A stretch of DNA of 8,337 nucleotides, taken from positions 1 to 8,337 of the forward strand of contig CBFGRV010000100.1 of the NCBI GenBank assembly GCA_965651265.1, in the 5' to 3' direction. This document shows positions 1-4,832 of this stretch, piece after piece. Positions within the stretch are counted from its first letter, which is position 1; every line of letters starts with the position of its first letter. This DNA comes from CBFGRV01 sp965651265. GTDB lineage: Bacteria; Bacteroidota; Rhodothermia; Rhodothermales; VXPQ01. The translations under genes and the position numbers were made by a program. The notes under the pieces were generated by a model. It made no database searches and was not told the origin of the DNA. It saw only the letters and a program-made list of their open reading frames with translations.

Positions 1-15
1 TGAATAAGAAGTACC

Positions 16-255
16 ATGATCGAAACTAAGATCTCTTCCGACGATGCTCGGAGCCTGGCCCGCAGCACGGTCGAAAGCTGCGTGGCCGCCGCCCAGCAGG
101 CATACGAGGATGCCAAGATCAGCGGCCTGTGTGACGAGGGCGCGTGGGAAGTCGCCATCGGCGCGATCCGGAGTGTGAATGTCGACCGTATCGTCGAGAT
201 GCACGTGGCCGGACGCTCCGAAAGCGCCAATGGATGCGGCGACGGAGCCGCCTGA
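16..255 (+). CDS. Small helical protein of unknown function (79 aa)
   Basis: I do not recognise a named family with confidence. The protein is soluble in appearance, with no signal peptide or membrane segment. Residues about 9-33 and 41-62 look like two amphipathic helices joined by a turn with the sequence GLCDEGAWE (about residues 37-45), which contains one of its two core cysteines; this compact motif looks like a conserved family signature. The last 15 residues (GRSESANGCGDGAA) are low in structure and probably a tail. Codon choice is mostly G/C-ending, in keeping with a real gene. The start ATG has a purine-rich AAGAAG stretch 5-10 bases upstream. It ends 21 bases from the convergent four-helix membrane pair, so it is not in their operon. 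A TGA lies just upstream at the window edge, but whether it ends another gene cannot be seen. Confidence 0.62.
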   Translation: MIETKISSDDARSLARSTVESCVAAAQQAYEDAKISGLCDEGAWEVAIGAIRSVNVDRIVEMHVAGRSESANGCGDGAA

Positions 256-276
256 TTTCGCCGGGCCGCCTGAGTG

Positions 277-711
277 TCACGCTTTGCGGAAGCTCTCCAT
301 CGACCTCACCCGCGGGAGGACTTGCACGGCGAACAGTGCGACGGCTCCGATTTCGGCCAGTCGTCCCAGGATTTCGAGCGTTCCGGAGGCGTCCCCCACA
401 GCCGGCGAAATGCTGACGAGCCAGATGCCGGCGTTTAGCATCGCCGCGGCGATCCAAACGAACACCCTGGGGCCAGGCCTGGGCGGCTTGGGGAGAATCC
501 ACAGCGCGACACCGAAGGCCAGGTGAAGCATGAATCCGATCAACAGGAACTCGATGTGGACACTTCGCAGGGACCAGATTTCAGGCAATGACATCGCTCC
601 AAGACCCGAAACACTGAGAGCCTTCTGCGCCTGAAGCGCTCCCCCTATCGTTGCCCCGGCCAGGAAATAGAGCAGGGCGAAGCGCACGAGCCAGACCGAT
701 TGCGCCGGCAT
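277..711 (-). CDS. Four-helix heme-copper oxidase subunit I-like membrane protein, second of tandem pair
   Basis: A 144-residue integral membrane protein with four predicted helices at about residues 8-27, 51-74, 84-102 and 114-132. Helix 2 carries H52-I-E54, then G59-F, FGV (66-68) and a P74-K turn. This resembles helix 2 of CcoN/NorB-type oxidase subunit I and the short stand-alone proteins related to it (HxHxxxxGW...FG...P). Helix 3 starts with MLNAG (91-95). At about 144 residues it is far too short for a catalytic oxidase subunit (over 450 residues, 12 helices) and lacks the later heme and copper ligands, so it is not itself an oxidase. A role in handling heme, oxygen or nitric oxide is inference only. 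The start is firm: an excellent GAGGA ribosome site lies 6 bases upstream, inside the last codons of the upstream paralogue, and only one base separates that stop from this ATG, so the two are translationally coupled. It lacks the second histidine of the motif (E54 instead). Confidence 0.8.
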   Translation of the reverse strand: MPAQSVWLVRFALLYFLAGATIGGALQAQKALSVSGLGAMSLPEIWSLRSVHIEFLLIGFMLHLAFGVALWILPKPPRPGPRVFVWIAAAMLNAGIWLVSISPAVGDASGTLEILGRLAEIGAVALFAVQVLPRVRSMESFRKA

Positions 712-712
712 C

Positions 713-1129
713 CTACTTCCTCTTGACCCGCTCCCAGAAGTAAACGACGAACATCACGCCGGCCAGCCACTGCAATACCGCCGAGGCGGTGAGAACGACA
801 CCCCATCCTCCCGTGCCCTGCCAGACCGCGGCCGGCTCCGAGATCACGCGCGCCAGAAGTCCCGCATTCAGCATGATGAAGCCCGCAAAAGCCAGCGCGC
901 CCCGCCCATACGGACGATCACGAGAGGCCCGCGGAAACAACCAGTAGGCGACCCCAAAGATGAGTTGGGTGAGCCATCCGAATACAAACAGGTGAATGTA
1001 CGCAGGATATAAGGCGGCCATCCACGGAAGCCTGGAGAGCACGGGCTCAGCCAGCATGACCCCGGTCAGAAGCGCTGCAACGAGGTAGAGCAGCGATGCC
1101 TTGATCATGTATCTCGACAGATCCGGCAC
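713..1129 (-). CDS. Four-helix heme-copper oxidase subunit I-like membrane protein, first of tandem pair
   Basis: A 138-residue membrane protein with helices at about residues 9-29, 41-65, 76-96 and 109-131 and a basic C-terminal end (WERVKRK). It is a paralogue of the gene immediately downstream: both begin MP..S, share LLY in helix 1, a G-[WF]...FGVA.W..P block in helix 2 and MLNAG in helix 3. Its helix 2 has H46-x4-G51-W, resembling CcoN/NorB-like proteins; the position two residues earlier, histidine in the classical HxH motif, is Y44. The start taken here is GTG. An ATG lies seven codons inside (1108), but the GTG start makes the N-terminus line up residue for residue with the paralogue (MP..S...[IV][KR]..LLY), which favours it; no clear ribosome site precedes either. 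It is the first gene of a two-gene operon transcribed from the 1130-1424 region. The most likely alternative is an NnrS-like or generic 'cytochrome oxidase-like' membrane protein. Confidence 0.8.
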   Translation of the reverse strand: MPDLSRYMIKASLLYLVAALLTGVMLAEPVLSRLPWMAALYPAYIHLFVFGWLTQLIFGVAYWLFPRASRDRPYGRGALAFAGFIMLNAGLLARVISEPAAVWQGTGGWGVVLTASAVLQWLAGVMFVVYFWERVKRK

Positions 1130-1424
1130 GAGAAATCAGAGACGAAGCATCAAGCACACAACCACAAGAGCCTAAACTAACCAGCCGAACCAGACGCGAT
1201 TGATCGGGAAACGGTATTACGGCCTTGTAATGCCGCACCGGAATGTACGGTTTGTTGTAACGGGAAGGAACGGAGCAACCGCAATGCGCTATGCTGGAAC
1301 GATTGGATAGGTAGAAAGACTCCATGAAGGCTGCGTGAACCATAAGGCTCGTCGTCAGATAGGTTCTTCTCCCTGGACGACTACCCCGGAAGGCGACGGC
1401 ATGTGTTGAAGTGCTTTATACCTG
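1130..1424. promoter_or_regulatory. Gene-free region between divergent genes, with repeated TACGG..TTGTAA motifs
   Basis: About 295 bases without a convincing gene, lying upstream of both the four-helix pair (- strand) and the small orphan ORF (+ strand), so it should hold at least the pair's promoter. Two similar motifs stand 28 bases apart: TACGGCCTTGTAATG at 1218-1232 and TACGGTTTGTTGTAACG at 1246-1262. The first contains the dyad TTAC-N6-GTAA (1217-1230); the second has TAC-N8-GTA. A half-site of the FNR/Dnr consensus, TTGAT, sits at 1200-1204 with a poor second half. I see no confident -35/-10 pair on either strand. Operator function is inference from the repetition and location. Confidence 0.4.
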
Positions 1425-1673
1425 GTGATGTACATGAAGGTGATGTGGGACTTGGAACGCGAACCGCTTCACCGACTCATCGCCCGCTCGCTCGACGATA
1501 GACTCATCGACGCGCATGCGATAGATCAGGACGGTTCGAATGTTTTCGTGATAGGGGACGAGATCCACTATTGCTCTGACGAGGCCGCAAAGACACTTCT
1601 TTGCGAGTTGCTGAAGCGATCGACGCGATCCCCGCTCGCCAGACACCGTCCGGCGAAGTCGGCGACGGCGTGA
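1425..1673 (+). CDS. Small hypothetical protein (up to 82 aa)
   Basis: I do not recognise this one. It is a soluble, charged protein; residues about 8-60 look structured (helix, then VFVIGDEIHYC as a likely beta hairpin, then a helix through EAAKTLLCELLKR), while the last 17 residues are basic and low in structure. About three quarters of its codons end in G or C, somewhat lower than the clear genes nearby. The start is uncertain: GTG 1425, ATG 1428, ATG 1434 and ATG 1443 are all in frame, and none has a good ribosome site, although AAGG precedes 1443 closely. It stands alone, converging on the DUF1697 gene with a 9-base gap. It could be a small regulatory or remnant protein, or a chance ORF; the opposite-strand frame over the same bases has no better features. 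Confidence 0.45.
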   Translation: MMYMKVMWDLEREPLHRLIARSLDDRLIDAHAIDQDGSNVFVIGDEIHYCSDEAAKTLLCELLKRSTRSPLARHRPAKSATA

Positions 1674-1680
1674 ATTACTT

Positions 1681-1710
1681 CGTCAAACCAATTCGCTAAG
1701 CTTTTTGACG
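1681..1710. other. Small inverted repeat at a convergent gene junction
   Basis: CGTCAAA (1681-1687) is the exact reverse complement of TTTGACG (1704-1710), with a 16-base loop. It spans the end of the DUF1697 gene, close to the stop of the small ORF coming the other way. It could act as a weak transcription stop, but there is no T-run after it on either strand and part of the arm is coding, so it may be chance. Confidence 0.25.
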
Positions 1711-2219
1711 GTCCTCAAGTTGCGCGCGGTCATCTCGACGCGCAGGCAGCGACCGATCGAGGCCGCCAGCTTCGAGCGCCCAATGCCATCGGGGGCGTGG
1801 AGATAGAGGACCCCCTCTTTGAGCTCGAAGCGTTCGGTCGGTGACTGCAAAGAACGGAGACACTCAAAATCCGGCCTATCAGGCTGCCCCATCAGAAAGA
1901 ACAGGTGCAGGCGCGATGGTTCGGAGGTAGCCTCCGGGAAGGGATTCGCATCCATGGCTTGCCGAAGCGCCTCCTCGGTTAGAATGTGGACCCCCGGGCG
2001 AAAGCCACTGGCACGTTCGATGACCCCGGAGATCCGATTACTGAGCGCGCGCTCGTCGTCCTCGTCGTCCGCCTCGAAAACGACGTTGCCGCTCTGAATG
2101 TAGGTCCTCACGTTGCTCAGGCCCTCGGACGTGAGCAAGGCGGCGAGCTCCTTCATGTTGAGCTTGTGCGCGCCGCCGACATTGACGCCTCGGAGCAAGG
2201 CTATCCAGGTTCGCGCCAT
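1683..2219 (-). CDS. DUF1697 family protein
   Basis: A 178-residue soluble protein that matches the DUF1697 family along its whole length, which is normally about 175-185 residues. The signature is the N-terminal RTWIALLRGVNVGG (residues 3-16), followed by KLNMKEL and the block NVRTYIQSGNVVF (36-48), then a helix and a second alpha/beta unit with the GRSKLAASI segment (about 147-155). The family is cytosolic, built from two ferredoxin-like alpha/beta units, and has no established biochemical role, so none is assigned here. The ATG start fits the family N-terminus exactly and has an AAGGA ribosome site about 10 bases upstream that overlaps the end of the previous gene. It lies 15 bases downstream of the prenyltransferase-like gene, almost certainly in one transcript, although there is no known functional link between the two families. 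Confidence 0.93.
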   Translation of the reverse strand: MARTWIALLRGVNVGGAHKLNMKELAALLTSEGLSNVRTYIQSGNVVFEADDEDDERALSNRISGVIERASGFRPGVHILTEEALRQAMDANPFPEATSEPSRLHLFFLMGQPDRPDFECLRSLQSPTERFELKEGVLYLHAPDGIGRSKLAASIGRCLRVEMTARNLRTVKKLSELV

Positions 2220-2234
2220 GGTCTCGAAGTCCTT

Positions 2235-3221
2235 TTACAGGGCGAGGGTGAAGATCAATGCGATGACGACGCCCACCGCCCAGCTGGCGCCGTCCTTGAT
2301 GGTGAAGACGATCGGATCATCATGCATCTCGCCTCGATGTGCCTTCAGCCACATGCGACCGATCCAGTATAACAACGGCGGACAAACGAGCCAGAGCCAT
2401 TGCGGCCGACTGTACAGTTGAACCACTAGTTCGCTGTTCACGTAGAGGGCGAGCACGAGAACGGCCGAGATGCCCGCCGACGTCCCCAGCGCTCGCAGAA
2501 GATCCTTGTCGCTGGATACGTAGGCGCGTCCGAAGTTCGGCTCGATGCCTATGGATTCCACCAGGATCACCTCCGCATACCGCTTCATCAGAGCCAGACT
2601 GAAGAACAGGAAGGAGGAGAAGGCGAGCAGCCAGGGTGACAGTTCGATGCCGGTGACGACGGACCCGGCAAAAAGCCGCAACGAATAGAGGCCCGCGAGC
2701 ACGAGGACATCCACCAGGAGGATGCCTTTGAGATACAGTGAATACGCCGTGGTCAGACCGAGATATACGACGAGCACCGCGACAAAAGCCGCCGGAAGGA
2801 GCGCCCCGGCCAGCAGAAGTCCGATCGCAGCGAACACTGCCGCGGCAAAGGCGCCTTCCTTCGACGAAAGCGCGCCGCGCGCAAAGGGCCGCATTCGCTT
2901 TTGGGGATGACGGCGGTCCGCCGATACGTCCACGAGATCGTTGACGACGTAGACGGCCGAGGCGCACATCGAGAAGGCCACGAAGCCGAGCACCGCCGCC
3001 GCCATGAGGTCCATCTCCATGAACCGGTGCGCGGCCAGCGTAGGCACGAGGATGAGGAGGTTCTTCGACCACTGGTGCAATCGAAGCGCCCTTAACCATG
3101 CCTCGACTCTGGTCGATTCTCTGGTTACTTGCACGCGAAAGGCGCGATCTGGCTGTAGGGAGCGTGAAATACGCGGGTTCTGCGTGTGCAGTTCATCGTC
3201 ATGGACGTGCATCCCGTGCAC
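2235..3221 (-). CDS. UbiA-superfamily prenyltransferase, polyprenyl-phosphate phosphoribosyltransferase-like
   Basis: A polytopic inner-membrane enzyme of the UbiA superfamily. The first Asp-rich motif is N94-D95-x2-D98-x3-D102, followed by RRH105-P-x-K108-x2-R111-P; the second conserved block is Y160-S-x3-K165 through D171-V and R182-x3-G186. The NDxxDxxxDxxHPxK form, the ALRLHQWSKNL entry (about 45-55) and the late AHRGEMHDDP motif (295-303) point to the group containing decaprenyl-phosphate 5-phosphoribosyltransferase, which joins a polyprenyl phosphate to phosphoribosyl pyrophosphate in arabinose-donor synthesis. The exact acceptor is not decidable here. Many bacterial members carry an N-terminal HAD phosphatase-like domain; this one does not, having only about 40 unmatched polar residues before the core. 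The start is uncertain: GTG 3221 (taken), ATG 3212 and GTG at residue 30 are all in frame and none has a clear ribosome site. It is first in a pair with the DUF1697 gene and divergent from the efflux operon. Confidence 0.87.
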   Translation of the reverse strand: MHGMHVHDDELHTQNPRISRSLQPDRAFRVQVTRESTRVEAWLRALRLHQWSKNLLILVPTLAAHRFMEMDLMAAAVLGFVAFSMCASAVYVVNDLVDVSADRRHPQKRMRPFARGALSSKEGAFAAAVFAAIGLLLAGALLPAAFVAVLVVYLGLTTAYSLYLKGILLVDVLVLAGLYSLRLFAGSVVTGIELSPWLLAFSSFLFFSLALMKRYAEVILVESIGIEPNFGRAYVSSDKDLLRALGTSAGISAVLVLALYVNSELVVQLYSRPQWLWLVCPPLLYWIGRMWLKAHRGEMHDDPIVFTIKDGASWAVGVVIALIFTLAL

Positions 3222-3380
3222 ATATTAGAACCTGCACACGGGCTGCAACATATGATATGCGCTTCTTGATCTCCCGATAAGCGGCACTCGGCCTCCCGCG
3301 TCGGGCAGACTCAGCTTTGTCGGGCGGATTCAACATATCGGTGCCGAAGGCGGCGCCGTCCTGGACGAAATTCAGAGCTC
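3222..3380. promoter_or_regulatory. Divergent promoter region between prenyltransferase and RND efflux operon
   Basis: This 158-base gap should contain start signals for both flanking operons. Visible structure: CCCGTGCA (3213-3220) facing TGCACACGGG (3233-3242) as an imperfect dyad; an exact 11-base palindrome CATATGATATG (3249-3259); and CAACATAT occurring twice, at 3247-3253 (with its leading base at 3246) and 3331-3338. On the - strand TTGCAG, 15 bases, TAATAT (hexamer at 3227-3222) is a weak promoter candidate; if used, transcription would begin near 3215, past the GTG at 3221 and almost at the ATG at 3212. No good + strand promoter is evident. Efflux operons of this type are often controlled by TetR-like repressors binding such dyads, but no regulator gene is present here. 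Confidence 0.4.
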
Positions 3381-4811
3381 ATGATCGTATTACCCAGACC
3401 GCAGGCGTTGTTGATCCTTGGATTGGCCCTTGTTTTTGCGGCCTGCGGTCGGCCCGACGGTGGTGGCGGCGATTTCGACCAGGCTGGAGCGGGCATCATC
3501 CCCGCCGTTGAGGTCATCCAGGCGCGGCAGGGATCGCTCCCACTGGAGGAGCGGCTGTCCGGCATCGTCCGTGCCTCCAATCAGATCGCCATCTACCCTG
3601 AAATCGCAGCGCCGGTCGAGCGCGTGATGGTGGATGATGGTGATTTCGTGCGGCAGGGACAGCCCCTGGTGTATCTGCGTAGCCAGCAGTACGAGGATCA
3701 GCTCCGGCAGGCGGAGGCTACACTTCGCATCAGTCAGGCGCAAGAGCGGCAGGCGTCGGCCACCCTCCGCGAGCTGCAGTCGCGTCTGGAGCGGGTGCGG
3801 CAGCTCGCCGAGAAGCAGCTCCAGAGCCAGCAGGAGCTCGAGTCCATCGAGGCACAGGTGGACGCGGCGGAGGCGGCCCACGAGCAGGCGCTCGCCCGCA
3901 TCGCGCAGGCGGAGGCCAGTGTCGAGGAGCAGCGTGAGGCCGTCCGACGGACCGTTGTACGCGCGCCCATCACCGGGCATGTGGGCCAGCGCAATGTGGA
4001 GGTCGGCATGCGCGTCGACCCCAACACCCACCTCTTCACGATGGGCGACATGAGCACGGTCAAGGTGGATGTATCCATTCCGGATGCCGCCCTGCCCCGC
4101 ATCGAGTTGGGGCACACCGCCCTCGTGACCATCGAGGGCGGCCAGACCTTTCAGGCGGAGGTCTCGCGGATCTCGCCGTTCCTGGATAGGGCCACCTATA
4201 GCGCGTCCGCGGAGATCCACGTCCCCAACGAGGAGGGCCGATTGCGGCCGGGCATGTTCGTGACGGTCGATGTGCTCTACGGAGAGAGCGAACTCGCCAC
4301 GCTGCTTCCTACGAGCGCCGTGTACGAAGATCCTCGATCCGGCACCACCGGTGTGTACGTCGCCTCCTCCCTATCGACTGAAACCCCGATTGACGAGCCG
4401 GAAAGCTTCGACGAAGAACTGCCGCCGCCCCTCACCGAGCCCACACCGATGGAGTTTCGGCCGGTTCAGGTGCTCGCGCGCGGTCGCGGGCTCGTCGGCG
4501 TCGATGGTGTGCGCCCGGGCGACTGGGTGGTGATCGTCGGGCAAAACCTGCTGAGCAACCAGCCCGTCGATCGGCCGCTCGCACGTGCGCGCCCGACCAC
4601 GTGGGATCGCATCGCATACCTGCAGGAAATGCAGGATCAGGACCTCCTCCGTCGGTTCATGGAGAAGCAGCAGCGGTTGGCCCGGGAGGCTCTGGAATCG
4701 CGACGCGAACAAGAATCACCGGAAACTGAACCGGCCACCGAGGGTCGGCAACCCCAGAGCGACGCCGTTACCGGAATGGCCCCGGACCGTCGCAGCCCGG
4801 CCGAGTCCTGA
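3381..4811 (+). CDS. RND efflux periplasmic adaptor subunit (membrane fusion protein), lipoprotein
   Basis: The adaptor bridges the inner-membrane RND pump to an outer-membrane channel. Residues 1-21 are a lipoprotein signal ending FAA before C22, so it is probably lipid-anchored in the periplasm. Domains in order: first lipoyl half about 70-100 (IYPEIAAPVERV...DGDFVRQGQPL); a long coiled-coil hairpin 103-190; second lipoyl half about 191-220 (VRAPITGHVG); beta-barrel about 225-300, ending LRPGMFVTV; membrane-proximal domain about 301-395. The hairpin has R138, L142 and S149 at the spacing of the R/L/S motif that AcrA-like adaptors use to dock to TolC. Oddities are an acidic, proline-rich insert at about 332-357 in the membrane-proximal domain, and an about 80-residue C-terminal tail (397-476), helical and highly charged, then disordered; at 476 residues it is longer than AcrA (about 400). 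The start is the only reasonable one; the ribosome site (CAGAG) is weak. The pump gene follows after 21 bases. Confidence 0.95.
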   Translation: MIVLPRPQALLILGLALVFAACGRPDGGGGDFDQAGAGIIPAVEVIQARQGSLPLEERLSGIVRASNQIAIYPEIAAPVERVMVDDGDFVRQGQPLVYLRSQQYEDQLRQAEATLRISQAQERQASATLRELQSRLERVRQLAEKQLQSQQELESIEAQVDAAEAAHEQALARIAQAEASVEEQREAVRRTVVRAPITGHVGQRNVEVGMRVDPNTHLFTMGDMSTVKVDVSIPDAALPRIELGHTALVTIEGGQTFQAEVSRISPFLDRATYSASAEIHVPNEEGRLRPGMFVTVDVLYGESELATLLPTSAVYEDPRSGTTGVYVASSLSTETPIDEPESFDEELPPPLTEPTPMEFRPVQVLARGRGLVGVDGVRPGDWVVIVGQNLLSNQPVDRPLARARPTTWDRIAYLQEMQDQDLLRRFMEKQQRLAREALESRREQESPETEPATEGRQPQSDAVTGMAPDRRSPAES

Positions 4812-4832
4812 GCCCCTGACCGAGTTTCTGAG

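Noticed and set aside
247..273. Direct repeat GCCGCCTGA at 247-255 and 265-273, giving a second in-frame stop six codons after the first
   Set aside because: It is short, GC-rich and most likely chance; a tandem stop or local duplication cannot be distinguished.
1200..1213. Possible FNR/Dnr binding site TTGAT-cggg-AAACG
   Set aside because: Only one half matches the consensus; it is mentioned as context and not called as a site.
1047..1343. A 98-codon open frame on the - strand covering the gene-free region upstream of the membrane pair
   Set aside because: It has no recognisable domain, runs into the paralogue's N-terminus in another frame, and the region looks regulatory.
1416..1646. A 76-codon open frame on the - strand opposite the small orphan ORF
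   Set aside because: No ribosome site or domain; the + strand frame has slightly better composition, though neither is certain.
2320..3099. A 259-codon open frame on the - strand within the prenyltransferase gene
   Set aside because: It is a different frame of the same strand over a clear UbiA gene; the product is arginine- and glycine-rich without membrane helices.
3390..4220. A 276-codon open frame on the - strand opposite the adaptor gene
   Set aside because: It is a shadow of the adaptor coiled coil and lipoyl domains, with no family resemblance of its own.
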